Notes: generated from the sequence alone by a model not told the origin. DNA of 41,468 nt from Ureibacillus aquaedulcis (GCF_030418165.1 NZ_JAUHTQ010000022.1:1-41468), one strand, 5' to 3'. Positions 7,828-16,087 are shown, numbered from the stretch's first letter. Made by a program: numbers and translations.

Positions 7828-8682
7828 TTGAACGAATTACAATCAGGTCAAGTTGTTGAATTAACAGTATTGGAAGAGCAGGGATCCAGGTGGCTACTAA
7901 CGGATGGCCATATCGAAATCCCATTGAATAGTTCTGATGTACAAGCTCCATTAACAATTGGAGAAAGAATCAAAGTGTTCCTATATGCCGATCGTCGGGG
8001 CAATCTACAAGCAACAAGTGCCATCCCGGAGATTTTGCAAGGTGAGTATGGCTGGGCTCGGGTGATAAAAGTAACAAAAGAGGGAGCCTTTGTTGATATC
8101 GGTTCCTCTAGAGAGGTTCTGGTCAAAGGGGAAGATTTGCCTCCTTTAGAAAGTGTATGGCCGGAAGTTGGGGACCATCTCTTTTTAACACTTCGAACAG
8201 ACCGTAATGGTGATTTATTCGGACGTTTAATTACGGAAGAAAAGGTAAACGAATTGTATGAGGGTGCCTTTGAAGATATGCACAATAAAAATATCAAAGC
8301 ACGCCCTTACCGACTTTTGCCAGTTGGCTCGTTTTTACTGGGGATAGAAGAACCTTACCGAATTTTTGTTCATGAATCTGAAATGGAAGCAGAACCTAGA
8401 CTCGGGCAGGAAGTGGAAGTGCGAATCATCGCAGTAAAAGAAGATGGCTCACTAAATGGCTCTATGCTGCCTAGGAAGCATGAACGACTTGGACAAGATG
8501 CGCAAGCGGTATATGAGTATTTACAGAGCGTCGGCGGTAAAATGCCATTTGGGGATAAATCCACTCCGGAAGAAATAACGGAAATGTTCCATATGAGTAA
8601 AGGAGCTTTTAAAAGAGCGCTTGGGACGTTAATGAAAGCCGGCAAGATTAAACAACAAGATGGCTGGACAGAAATTTTATAA
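7828..8682 (+). CDS. cvfB: S1-type RNA-binding regulator CvfB (YitL family)
   Basis: A 284-residue protein with tandem S1-like OB domains and a C-terminal winged helix. The segments GQVVELTVLEEQGSRWLL (about 7-24), YGWARVIKVTKEGAFVDIG (about 73-91) and the C-terminal MSKGAFKRALGTLMKAGKI helix-turn-helix match the CvfB/YitL family. CvfB affects virulence gene expression in Staphylococcus aureus and binds RNA; its role in Bacillales generally is unclear. The start is TTG preceded by AAAGGA, 39 bases after mntR, so cotranscription with mntR is possible because no terminator separates them. Confidence 0.9.
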   Translation: MNELQSGQVVELTVLEEQGSRWLLTDGHIEIPLNSSDVQAPLTIGERIKVFLYADRRGNLQATSAIPEILQGEYGWARVIKVTKEGAFVDIGSSREVLVKGEDLPPLESVWPEVGDHLFLTLRTDRNGDLFGRLITEEKVNELYEGAFEDMHNKNIKARPYRLLPVGSFLLGIEEPYRIFVHESEMEAEPRLGQEVEVRIIAVKEDGSLNGSMLPRKHERLGQDAQAVYEYLQSVGGKMPFGDKSTPEEITEMFHMSKGAFKRALGTLMKAGKIKQQDGWTEIL

Positions 8683-8692
8683 ACAAAAGCAA

Positions 8693-8730
8693 AAGCTGTG
8701 ACTCCATCATCCTGTGTCACGGCTTGTTTT
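8693..8730 (+). terminator. Terminator-like hairpin after cvfB
   Basis: AAGCTGTGAC (8693-8702) pairs with GTCACGGCTT (8716-8725) with one G-T pair, then GTTTT. Confidence 0.6.
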
Positions 8731-8833
8731 ATAAAAAAGGGTCTTTGCTATTCAATTCCGGGGAAAGATGAAATGGAACCTTTTCCTTTTTTTTACGTAC
8801 TAATTGTTGAAAACCAAATAAAGGGGATATAGT

Positions 8834-9754
8834 ATGATAAAACAAAAGTGGATATTGATTGTCGCAACTCTTGCATTATTAGTTTCCGTGATTATGCCAA
8901 TGAGTACCTTGGCTGCTGATAATAGTCAAAATCAAAATGCTATAAATGAAAAACTGGGAGTGCCTATTGTTGTTTACGGAGCAAATTTATCCGAGGATGA
9001 AAAAACAACTGTAAAGGAAGCGCTGCAAGTTGAACAGGAGCAAGAAGTAGATGAAATTACGGTCTCCGGTGAGGATTTAGCGAAGTATATCAGCGATAGT
9101 AATCCAAGTTCAAGAATGTATTCTTCAGCTAAAATTACACGTGAAGAAGAAGGCAAAGGGTTAATTATTAGTATTGTCACACCTGATAATATTACGCAAG
9201 TGACTTCCGAAATGTATGCCAATGCAATGCTGACAGCCGGGATTGAAGATGCAACAGTAGAAATAGCTGCACCAAAACCTGTAACAGGGCATTCGGCACT
9301 TGTTGGTATTTACAAAGCATACGAAGTCAAAACAGGTGAAACACTAAATACAGAACGTACTGACGTAGCAAATGATGAACTTTCTGTCGCTACACAAATT
9401 GCAGAAAATGCGAATATTAGCGATGAACAAATAGCAGAACTACTAACAGGCATCAAGCAGCAAATTTCGGAGTTGAATCCAGCTACCAAAGAAGAAGTAG
9501 AGCAAATTGTTAAGGATCAATTAGCAAAATTAAACATTGAGCTTAGTGAGCAAGACCGTCAACTATTAGTCGATTTGATGGATCGCATTAGCAAGCTTGA
9601 TATTGATTTCTCGAAGCTTTCCGATCAATTAACAGATTTGGCGACTACATTTGAAGAAAAATATGGCGAGCTCATGCAGGATGAAGGCTTCTGGAATGGC
9701 GTGAAAAACTTTTTCAATAACCTGATCGATACGGTCTCTTCTTGGTTTAAATAA
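8834..9754 (+). CDS. Secreted DUF1002 protein (YpuA-like)
   Basis: A 306-residue protein with a Sec signal peptide (MIKQKWILIVATLALLVSVI core, cleavage near STLA-AD at about residue 27). The DUF1002 body starts with KLGVPIVVYGANLSEDEK and includes the GHSALVGIYKAYE segment, as in B. subtilis YpuA. The C-terminal third is highly charged and helical, with repeated short amphipathic segments from about 185 to 285. Function is unknown; the family is exported and probably envelope-associated. It is monocistronic with an AAGGGG ribosome site. Confidence 0.85.
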   Translation: MIKQKWILIVATLALLVSVIMPMSTLAADNSQNQNAINEKLGVPIVVYGANLSEDEKTTVKEALQVEQEQEVDEITVSGEDLAKYISDSNPSSRMYSSAKITREEEGKGLIISIVTPDNITQVTSEMYANAMLTAGIEDATVEIAAPKPVTGHSALVGIYKAYEVKTGETLNTERTDVANDELSVATQIAENANISDEQIAELLTGIKQQISELNPATKEEVEQIVKDQLAKLNIELSEQDRQLLVDLMDRISKLDIDFSKLSDQLTDLATTFEEKYGELMQDEGFWNGVKNFFNNLIDTVSSWFK

Positions 9755-9849
9755 GGGTTTTGACTACATTGATATTTGTGATTGAAAAAGCAAATCAGTA
9801 CCATTAATAGCTCTTCTATGTTATATTTTAGCAAATGGGAGGGATGTTG

Positions 9850-10131
9850 ATGGAATTTAAACTGATTGAGAATAGTCCAAAACATTTTGCTTTTGAGTAT
9901 GAACAAGAAGGTAAAAAACTAGCAGAAATTGAGTGGGTAGAACGAGATCATATTATGGATATGACTCATACTTATGTTTCAGATTCACTGCGCGGCCAAG
10001 GGGTAGCAAAGAAATTGCTGGACAGAGCAGCGGAATATGCTAGAGAGAATGATCTAAAAATGAATGCCATTTGTTCATATGTAGTGGCAGCATTCGAAAA
10101 AAGTGAAGCTTATAACGATGTAAAAGCATAA
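9850..10131 (+). CDS. Small GNAT-like N-acetyltransferase (YjdJ/GCAT family)
   Basis: A 93-residue single-domain protein of the small Gcn5-related acetyltransferase family (YjdJ-like). The acetyl-CoA loop is in SLRGQGVAKKLLDRAAEYARE (around residues 52-72). This short class lacks the flanking strands of full GNAT enzymes, and its substrate is unknown. The start is placed at the third in-frame ATG because GGGAGGG ends six bases before it. It is the last gene before a pair of hairpins where it meets the minus-strand small gene. Confidence 0.83.
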   Translation: MEFKLIENSPKHFAFEYEQEGKKLAEIEWVERDHIMDMTHTYVSDSLRGQGVAKKLLDRAAEYARENDLKMNAICSYVVAAFEKSEAYNDVKA

Positions 10132-10136
10132 AAGAA

Positions 10137-10168
10137 GGGTGTCTAACTACGGTTAGGCACCCTATTTA
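10137..10168 (+). terminator. Hairpin after the small acetyltransferase gene
   Basis: GGGTGTCTAAC (10137-10147) pairs with GTTAGGCACCC (10152-10162). The U-tract is interrupted (TATTTATA), so termination may be partial. Confidence 0.6.
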
Positions 10169-10220
10169 TATAGTGTGTAAAACAGTTGTACACTCTCTAG
10201 TAGTAGAAGAATCTGTCAAC

Positions 10221-10261
10221 AAAAAAACCAGCATATTCATTCTAATAGAATACGCTGGTTT
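10221..10261 (-). terminator. Terminator of the minus-strand 36-aa gene
   Basis: The stem 10225-10238/10248-10261 (AAACCAGC with GCTGGTTT at its base) is followed on the minus strand by a T7 run. It sits 27 bases beyond the stop of the 36-aa frame, which supports that frame as a transcribed unit. Confidence 0.8.
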
Positions 10262-10287
10262 ATTAAGAATAGAGTTAAATAAAACAT

Positions 10288-10398
10288 CTAAAACATGAAT
10301 GTAAATCCATAAATAACAGTAGTCAAGAATGATGAGGCAAGTATAATTGAACTAACTTCTTTCCAGTCATACGTAACTTCTTTGTTATTCATCATCAT
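10288..10398 (-). CDS. Predicted 36-aa single-pass membrane peptide
   Basis: Short frame found by reading the minus strand: MMMNNKEVTYDWKEV, then a hydrophobic segment SSIILASSFLTTVIYGFTFMF that reaches the C-terminus. A strong AAGGAGG (10404-10410) lies 5, 8 or 11 bases before three tandem ATGs, and a T7 terminator follows the stop. The charged, polar N-terminus and single C-terminal hydrophobic helix predict a membrane miniprotein with its N-terminus in the cytoplasm. I do not recognise the family. The combination of ribosome site, membrane helix and terminator makes a real gene likely. It is divergent from the sigma-B-type gene at 10648. Confidence 0.68.
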   Translation of the reverse strand: MMMNNKEVTYDWKEVSSIILASSFLTTVIYGFTFMF

Positions 10399-10588
10399 TT
10401 GTTCCTCCTTTTAAGTGTTTGTATAGTAGTTTTGAATATTTATCATTTAAAGTATGCCTTAGTATGATTAATTGAATTTATGCAATCGTAGTATAGATAG
10501 GTATTCAAACTATGCCAAAATTATTCATCTAAAGCTTTGTTATGTATCTTTTCCACATTTTTAGAGATTCTAAACAATGGAATCGATG

Positions 10589-10613
10589 GTTTAATTGAAT
10601 CGAATTCGGGAAA
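10589..10613 (+). promoter_or_regulatory. Sigma-B-type promoter
   Basis: GTTTAA (10589-10594), a 13-base spacer and GGGAAA (10608-10613) match the general stress sigma-B consensus GTTTAA-N12-15-GGGWAW. It ends 34 bases before the start of the small protein gene. The same boxes and the same spacer length occur upstream of rsbV in this window. Confidence 0.8.
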
Positions 10614-10647
10614 AGTAAACCATAACACTTTTTTGGAGGCGATAGTA

Positions 10648-10938
10648 ATGGCGAAATTAAAAGGAAAAGGTGTAGTAATGACAGCGTTAGTGGCTGGAGC
10701 AGCTTCATTTCTAAGTAAAAAAGAAAATCGTGATAATACAGCAAAGTTCTTTAAAGATATGAAATCAAAATTATTTGGTTCAACGCAGCATACAGGAACT
10801 CAATCATTAAAGGAAATAGCTGAAACAGCTGCTGGTGCGACATCCACAAAAATTCGAGAAAACAACTTTATTTCTGAGGGTGGAGGACAAACAGCTCTGG
10901 CCTATTATAACGAAGCGGATCAGAAACAGGTCCATTAA
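10648..10938 (+). CDS. Small membrane-anchored protein under sigma-B-type promoter (YtxH-like?)
   Basis: A 96-residue protein with a short N-terminal hydrophobic segment (GVVMTALVAGAASFLS, residues about 8-23) followed by a basic, helical stretch KKENRDNTAKFFKDMKSKLF. The C-terminal part ends in ISEGGGQTALAYYNEADQ. The layout resembles YtxH-like general stress proteins, but I cannot assign a family. The start at 10648 follows TTTTGGAGG; longer upstream in-frame starts would lie inside the promoter. A perfect sigma-B-type promoter precedes it and a terminator follows, so it is probably a monocistronic general stress gene. Confidence 0.75.
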   Translation: MAKLKGKGVVMTALVAGAASFLSKKENRDNTAKFFKDMKSKLFGSTQHTGTQSLKEIAETAAGATSTKIRENNFISEGGGQTALAYYNEADQKQVH

Positions 10939-10946
10939 AGTAAAGA

Positions 10947-10980
10947 AAAAAACGACAACCCATACAGTTGTCGTTTTTTA
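10947..10980. terminator. Bidirectional terminator
   Basis: AACGACAAC (10951-10959) pairs with GTTGTCGTT (10967-10975), with an A-run before it and a T-run after it. It serves the small stress gene on the plus strand and the CoA-transferase gene on the minus strand. Confidence 0.85.
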
Positions 10981-11024
10981 TGTGAAGATGGGAGCTTCGT
11001 CAATTGAGAAACTTCCTTATAATA

Positions 11025-12545
11025 TTAGGCTTTAGAGATTTCTTTTTTCATTGTTTTGTTTTTAGCTAGGTTTACATGCCATGAAAGAGCTTCCTCTAAG
11101 ATATGAGGAGTTTGAGCATTACCAGTAACTTCTACCGCGCGATTATAGTAATCCCACATTTGTTCTTTGAAATCTGGGTGAACACAGTTTTCAATAATTA
11201 ATACTGCACGTTCCTTAGGAGCCAATCCACGTAAATCTGCAATACCTTGTTCAGTTACGATAACGTCAACATCGTGCTCTGTGTGGTCAACGTGAGATAC
11301 CATTGGAACGATTGACGATATAGCGCCACCTTTAGCATAGGATTTCGTTACGAAAATCCCTAGGCGAGCATTACGCGCAAAATCTCCAGATCCACCGATA
11401 CCGTTCATCATTTTTGTACCGCTAACATGTGTAGAGTTTACGTTTCCGTAAATATCTAACTCTAGTGCAGTATTGATAGAAATTAATCCGAGGCGACGGA
11501 TTACTTCTGGGTGGTTAGAAATCTCTTGTGGACGTAAAACTAATTTATCTGCATATTTTTCAAGATTTCCGTATACTTTTTTCTGTAATTGCTCAGAAAT
11601 TGTAATAGAAGTTGCAGCTGCAAAGCTTACTTTCCCAGCATCAATTAAATTGAATACCGCATCTTGAAGTACTTCAGACGCTACAATTAAATCTTCGAAT
11701 TCAGAATCCGCAAAGCCATCTAATACAGCGTTTGCAACTGAGCCTACACCTGATTGAAGCGGCATTAATTTATTTGTTAAACGACCAGCTTCGATTTCAG
11801 AACGGAAGAAATCAAGTAAAAGGTTTGCCATTGTTTGTGTTTCTTCATCAGGCGGTACGATTAATGAAGGAGCATCAGGCTCTTCAGAAATAACGATCGC
11901 TTTAATTTTTGCAGGATCGACTTTAATTCCAATTTCACCAATTCGTTTTACAGCATCCGTCATCGGAATTGGTTCACGTTGTCCTTGTGGTCCTGGAACA
12001 TAAATATCGTGGATTCCGATAAGGCTCTCTGGATGAGAAATGTTCAATTCAACGATAATATTTTCCGCGTACTCAGCAAATACTGGTGAGTTACCAACAG
12101 AAGTTGTAGGAACAATTAATCCATCTTCAGTAATTGCAGTAGCTTCTAAAATTAAGTATTTAATAGGGCCGATGATTCCTTGGCGCACTAATTCAGCATT
12201 GTGAGATAGGTGGGCATCTACATAATAAACATTCCCGGAGTTAATTTGGTTACGAATACCTGAGTCAGCTATGAAAGGTCCGCGTTTGCGAATAACGCCA
12301 GCCTCAGCTAAGTACTTGTCCACTTCCGGTCCTAGCGATGCACCAGTATAAATGTCGATTTTGAAATTTTCATTTTTTGCACGTTCAACTAACGCCATTG
12401 GAACGACTTTAGCATCACCCGCACGAGTGAAACCACTCATACCAACTACGTCACCATCATTAATAAGTGCAGCAGCTTGTTCAGCTGATACTACTTTATC
12501 TGCTAATTCTTTTAAACCTAAACGATTCTCAACTCTCGGATCCAT
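11025..12545 (-). CDS. Acetyl-CoA hydrolase/CoA-transferase family protein (succinyl-CoA:acetate CoA-transferase-like)
   Basis: A 506-residue class I CoA-transferase of the Cat1/AarC/YgfH group, which moves CoA between succinate, acetate or propionate. Conserved segments are the GVGSVANAVL glycine loop, the catalytic glutamate in ASEVLQDA, GIGGSGDFARNA, and the terminal VTEQGIADLRGLAPKERA. The AGGGGAGG ribosome site lies eight bases upstream of ATG 12545. A LytTR-type regulator lies upstream on the same strand, separated by 350 bases with hairpins, which suggests control by that regulator. The exact acyl donor and acceptor cannot be decided from sequence; acetate metabolism is most likely. 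Confidence 0.9.
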   Translation of the reverse strand: MDPRVENRLGLKELADKVVSAEQAAALINDGDVVGMSGFTRAGDAKVVPMALVERAKNENFKIDIYTGASLGPEVDKYLAEAGVIRKRGPFIADSGIRNQINSGNVYYVDAHLSHNAELVRQGIIGPIKYLILEATAITEDGLIVPTTSVGNSPVFAEYAENIIVELNISHPESLIGIHDIYVPGPQGQREPIPMTDAVKRIGEIGIKVDPAKIKAIVISEEPDAPSLIVPPDEETQTMANLLLDFFRSEIEAGRLTNKLMPLQSGVGSVANAVLDGFADSEFEDLIVASEVLQDAVFNLIDAGKVSFAAATSITISEQLQKKVYGNLEKYADKLVLRPQEISNHPEVIRRLGLISINTALELDIYGNVNSTHVSGTKMMNGIGGSGDFARNARLGIFVTKSYAKGGAISSIVPMVSHVDHTEHDVDVIVTEQGIADLRGLAPKERAVLIIENCVHPDFKEQMWDYYNRAVEVTGNAQTPHILEEALSWHVNLAKNKTMKKEISKA

Positions 12546-12894
12546 ATAAAAATCCTCCCCTATATTAAAGTAAAAAGAGAAAATTGTGTAGAATTTTCTG
12601 TTAAATTGGTTGAATTAATTATCAACTTGTATAATTCATAATAGCATTGTAATGTCACAAAATCTCCATAAAGCGCATGAAAGTGCTTAAAAAATGTTTT
12701 TTCGAGAAAAAACAGTGCATTTCGATTGAATATAAAACTCGATAGAGAAATAGGTGGTTTTTTGTATTGTATAAAAATACAAATGACCTTTGCACTTTAT
12801 GCAAAGGTCGATATAATAAAAAGTTTGTCTCTTTATATTAGGATAGTTTATTGTTGATACATCTTGTAACATAACCAAGAAGGCTATGCCAATA
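12546..12894 (-). promoter_or_regulatory. Leader/promoter region of the CoA-transferase gene with several palindromes
   Basis: This 349-base gap has no gene. Three symmetrical elements stand out. TTGTAATGTCACAA (12647-12660) is an imperfect palindrome. A perfect 9-bp repeat TGTTTTTTC/GAAAAAACA (12695-12714) is followed on the minus strand by T6. A 9-bp hairpin GACCTTTGC/GCAAAGGTC (12785-12809), which is followed by a T-rich stretch on the minus strand, probably ends the LytTR gene transcript. No promoter could be chosen with confidence. Confidence 0.45.
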
Positions 12895-13545
12895 TTAGAA
12901 GCCTAAAGAGCGTCGGAAATAGCTGGCATAACGTTGACTTACAGGAATTCTCGTCCCGTCTTTCATGATCAATAGGAAAGTTGAGTGGGAATCAGGTTGA
13001 ACTTCGTCGATATAATCAATGTTCACGATGTATGATCTATGACAGCGAATAAATGAATCAGGAGCTAAAAATAACTCAAGGTCACTTAGATTTAAGCGGT
13101 GATACCCTTCACGATTCATTGTTTTTACAAACGTTTTACGTAATTGAGTCTCAAGATAGATGACTTGGTCGTGTTTGATAGGGTACCAACAATCATCAAT
13201 TTTTATTGTAATATAGTTTGTTAAAAATGGTGACGGCTTCTGAGGGAAGATTGCTGTAATAGCACCTTTTGTTTCTCCTTCTTCAATTAGGGGAATACTC
13301 ATCCCGTAGTAAGGAACACCGAACACATCAGATTCGATGTAGGTATTGATTTTTTGTCCATAAGTAAGTGCTTTATGTGCAGCGGATCCATCTTTAATAG
13401 GGTCACCGGGTTTAATTTTTAAATCTACCTTTTTACTAGGCTGATAATATAGATATTCATTTGTATCCGATATTGCAATTGACGTATTTTCTGGGAAGAA
13501 ATCTTTAATTATATCCATGATTTCTTCTATTTGTTTTGGTTCCAA
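12895..13545 (-). CDS. LytTR-domain transcriptional regulator with N-terminal sensor-like domain
   Basis: A protein of about 216 residues. The last 100 residues form a LytTR DNA-binding domain (YPIKHDQVIYLETQLRKTFV, then DSFIRCHRSYIVNIDYIDEV and DGTRIPVSQRYASYFRRSL). The first 110 residues look like a small-molecule sensor (PGDPIKDGSAAHKAL, FGVPYYGMSIPLIEEGETKG) rather than a phosphoacceptor receiver domain, so it is not a classical two-component regulator. The start is best placed at a TTG (13545) because GAGGTG lies seven bases upstream; the ATG at 13560 overlaps that site and has none of its own. It is adjacent and co-oriented with the CoA-transferase gene, its likely target. Confidence 0.82.
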   Translation of the reverse strand: MEPKQIEEIMDIIKDFFPENTSIAISDTNEYLYYQPSKKVDLKIKPGDPIKDGSAAHKALTYGQKINTYIESDVFGVPYYGMSIPLIEEGETKGAITAIFPQKPSPFLTNYITIKIDDCWYPIKHDQVIYLETQLRKTFVKTMNREGYHRLNLSDLELFLAPDSFIRCHRSYIVNIDYIDEVQPDSHSTFLLIMKDGTRIPVSQRYASYFRRSLGF

Positions 13546-14131
13546 TTTAAGACACCTCATTTTGTATACATTTTATATCATATATTTTCTATTTTACTAC
13601 AGTTTGCTGTAAATGAAATAGAGAAGATTACGGTATAGCAGACGAATTTTCTGTAAATATGCAAAATACATTCTTATTTTTGTCACTTTTTAATATTTTC
13701 AGCGAAAATAGTGTAACGTATACTTAATAGTAAAAAACAGGTTCGTATTTGTTTAGTATTTAGAACTTGCGTAGAAAGTATGCCTGGTTATAACGATTTT
13801 GGAGAAATTAACAGATCACTTAGTTAGTCTTCTAGATTGTGGAATTAAAAAGTCAATTCTTTCTTCAGTAATAAAATAGAGTTTGAAAAAATGCGAAATT
13901 ATGGTAATATTCACTTAGTTATATATGATTAATTCTTTATTCTTATTAGTAAATTTATTTTAGGTAAATTTCTAGCAAAATCTACTCAATAAGTCAGTTA
14001 TTTCATAGAAATATCTAGTGAGAAGAACTATATTCTTTATTTAAATTAGGTTATATTACAGTAGTCGATGTGTATTGTTGTAAATTTTAAACAATATTGC
14101 AATTGTATTCTGAAGAAAGATGGGGTAATCT
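13546..14131. other. Long AT-rich divergent intergenic region
   Basis: There are 586 bases without a credible gene between the divergent LytTR and AraC genes. TACAG-TTTG-CTGTA (13598-13611) is a perfect 5-bp inverted repeat close upstream of the LytTR gene and may be an operator. A plausible plus-strand sigma-A promoter is TTGAAA (13883-13888), 16 bases, TAATAT (13905-13910); if used, the AraC transcript has a leader of about 210 bases. A 15-codon frame at about 13780 has no ribosome site and is not called. Confidence 0.4.
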
Positions 14132-14926
14132 ATGCAGCTATTTCCACATTCAATATCTGAAACAATTTCTAAACGGTACTTTCAAGAGATTGATAGTATA
14201 AATCAATATAACGGGATTGAAGATTTTTATAATATTGAATCTAAGCTGTTATTTGAAATCTTTCACTTAGAGTCGGCAAAAGCAAAAAAATCTTTGCATG
14301 AAATAATTGATATATTATCAATAAGATTTGGAAAACAAGTAATCAAAGTAGTGAGAAATTACTTTGTGATCCTTTCATCGATTGTTGCACGCAAGCTCCT
14401 CGATAATCAAGTACCTTCCAAAAAGGCATTTGCGTTCAATTTAGCTTGCGCTGATATGATTGAAAATAACATGAAAGATGCTGAGTTCCTGCAATTTGCG
14501 GATGATCTAATTGATTTTTATGTTTACTTTATTGCAGATCGCAAACAACCAACATTTAGACATCAAACGGTAAATAAAGTAATCATGTACATAAACGATG
14601 AACTTGAAAATGATTTAACGGTAGAAAGCATTGCTCAAAAATTCCATATTAGTACAAGCCATTTATCCAGGATTTTTAGAGAGCATGTGGGCATAACATT
14701 GGTTGAATATCTAAATGTTAGAAGAGTAGAGGAATCTCAATACTATTTACGTCATACCAATAAAAGTATTACTTCAATATCCGATCAATTCCATTTTTGC
14801 AACCAAAGTTACTTTACAAGAATATTTAAAAAGTATACAGGTGTAACGCCCAAGCATTTTCGTGATGAGTTGCATCATGAGTTTTACCGCTTTGAAATTC
14901 CAGAAAATGAGTATGAACACGTATAA
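14132..14926 (+). CDS. AraC-family transcriptional regulator
   Basis: A 264-residue regulator with a C-terminal AraC/XylS double helix-turn-helix (about residues 148-250): LTVESIAQKFHISTSHLSRIFREHVGITL forms the first motif, and SITSISDQFHFCNQSYFTRIFKKYTGVTPKHFR is the canonical second motif. The N-terminal 145 residues are all-helical and lack the usual cupin arm of sugar sensors; ligand unknown. ATG is preceded by GAAAGATGGGG. It is monocistronic with a strong terminator. Nothing nearby suggests its regulon, apart from the divergent LytTR/CoA-transferase genes. Confidence 0.85.
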   Translation: MQLFPHSISETISKRYFQEIDSINQYNGIEDFYNIESKLLFEIFHLESAKAKKSLHEIIDILSIRFGKQVIKVVRNYFVILSSIVARKLLDNQVPSKKAFAFNLACADMIENNMKDAEFLQFADDLIDFYVYFIADRKQPTFRHQTVNKVIMYINDELENDLTVESIAQKFHISTSHLSRIFREHVGITLVEYLNVRRVEESQYYLRHTNKSITSISDQFHFCNQSYFTRIFKKYTGVTPKHFRDELHHEFYRFEIPENEYEHV

Positions 14927-15006
14927 GATGTATCTAATGCTGTTGCCGAATTTCTGGCTTATCAGGATTTGTTTATTTTTCTTATATCTCAATAAAAAAG
15001 ACAACG

Positions 15007-15038
15007 ACTCGGCCTACTTCGGTCGAGTTCCGTTTTTT
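15007..15038 (+). terminator. Terminator after the AraC-family gene
   Basis: ACTCGGCC (15007-15014) pairs with GGTCGAGT (15021-15028) and is followed by T6 after CCG. It lies about 80 bases past the stop. Confidence 0.75.
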
Positions 15039-15201
15039 CTAATAAGGAATTTTTTGAAAACTTAATCGGTTCCTTATCCTTTTTCAATGAAAGCCAACCT
15101 CGTCATAATGGATAGTATTTAATTATATGAGCTTGTATTTGATATTCATAAAGTTAATACTGTATACTTCAATTTAGCTAAATAAAATAGTAGGTGGAAA
15201 A

Positions 15202-15987
15202 ATGAAAAAACTGAAACTTTTCTCAATCCTAGGTCTTATGCTGTTCTTGCTATCAGGGTGCCAAGCTGTTGAGAATCAGGAAGGCTTCTTTTACAGTACA
15301 TTTGTTAGACCAATGAATTGGCTGCTGCACTTTTTAGGGAATGATGTTTTTAACGGCAGTTATGGTTTGGCAATTATTGCTATTACGGTGGCTGTTCGCT
15401 TAATATTGATGCCATTTATGTTGAAAAATTATCGTCAGCAATCGGCTATGAAATCTAAAATGGATATTGTAAAGCCGAAAATGGACGAGATTCAAGAAAG
15501 ATTAAAAGCGGCTCAAACAAAAGAAGAGCAAATGGCAATTCAACAAGAAATGCTAAGTTTATATCGTACTCATGGTATTAATCCACTAAATCTTGGCTGT
15601 TTACCAATCATCATTCAAATGCCAATTATTATGGGATTATACTTTGCAATTTTATATTCAGGCGATGTAAAAACACATGAGTTTTTATGGTTTAATTTAG
15701 GTACGCCAGATATTATCATGACAATTGTTGCTGGTATTGTGTACTTTGTCCAAGCAAAAGTTTCACTTTGGACAGTTCCAGATGCCCAAAAAGCACAAAT
15801 GAAATTAATGATTTATATTTCGCCTATCATGATTGTATTTATTTCCTTTACATCGATGGCCGCACTTCCATTATACTGGTCCGTAAGTGGTTTACTATTA
15901 ATTTTACAAACTTATATCGGCAGAAAGTACTTCTCCGAGCATCCAGCCAAACCTGAAACAGATTCAGTTTCATTAGATAAAAAATAA
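15202..15987 (+). CDS. YidC/Oxa1 membrane protein insertase (lipoprotein type)
   Basis: A 261-residue YidC2-type insertase that assists Sec-dependent and independent insertion of membrane proteins. An N-terminal lipoprotein signal with lipobox LLSGC (C20) is followed by five hydrophobic segments. The conserved arginine of the substrate groove lies in ITVAVRLILMP, and the cytoplasmic helical hairpin (about 85-125) is rich in K, Q and E. B. subtilis has two such proteins, SpoIIIJ and YqjG. This locus lacks rnpA and rpmH, so it is probably the second paralogue (YqjG-like), but no MifM-type sensor peptide was found in the leader. AGGTGG precedes the start. Confidence 0.92.
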   Translation: MKKLKLFSILGLMLFLLSGCQAVENQEGFFYSTFVRPMNWLLHFLGNDVFNGSYGLAIIAITVAVRLILMPFMLKNYRQQSAMKSKMDIVKPKMDEIQERLKAAQTKEEQMAIQQEMLSLYRTHGINPLNLGCLPIIIQMPIIMGLYFAILYSGDVKTHEFLWFNLGTPDIIMTIVAGIVYFVQAKVSLWTVPDAQKAQMKLMIYISPIMIVFISFTSMAALPLYWSVSGLLLILQTYIGRKYFSEHPAKPETDSVSLDKK

Positions 15988-15993
15988 TCCAGC

Positions 15994-16022
15994 AAGTCGA
16001 GGTCAACTGCCTCGGCTTTTAT
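15994..16022 (+). terminator. Terminator after yidC
   Basis: AAGTCGAGG (15994-16002) pairs with CCTCGGCTT (16010-16018), with one G-T pair, then T4. Confidence 0.8.
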
Positions 16023-16087
16023 TTATGGAAATTTAGTTAAATGTGGGTACCTTGCTTTAACTATTAAGAAGAATAAACCACTTCAAA

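Noticed and set aside
7848..8297. 149-codon minus-strand frame inside cvfB
   Set aside because: It lies fully antisense to a well-supported gene, has no ribosome site, and its translation is low-complexity Ser/Thr/Pro-rich as expected for a shadow frame.
12675..12700. CcpA (cre) site near TGAAAGTGCTTAAA
   Set aside because: Key positions of the cre consensus (central CG and the terminal CA) are missing.
13780..13827. 15-codon frame MPGYNDFGEINRSLS
   Set aside because: No ribosome site and no other evidence.
15090..15200. MifM-like sensor peptide ahead of the yidC gene
   Set aside because: Only very short frames without ribosome sites exist in the leader; none resembles MifM.
16020..16060. 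Sigma-B-like box GGGTAC after yidC
   Set aside because: There is no GTTTAA-like box at a 12-15 base distance.
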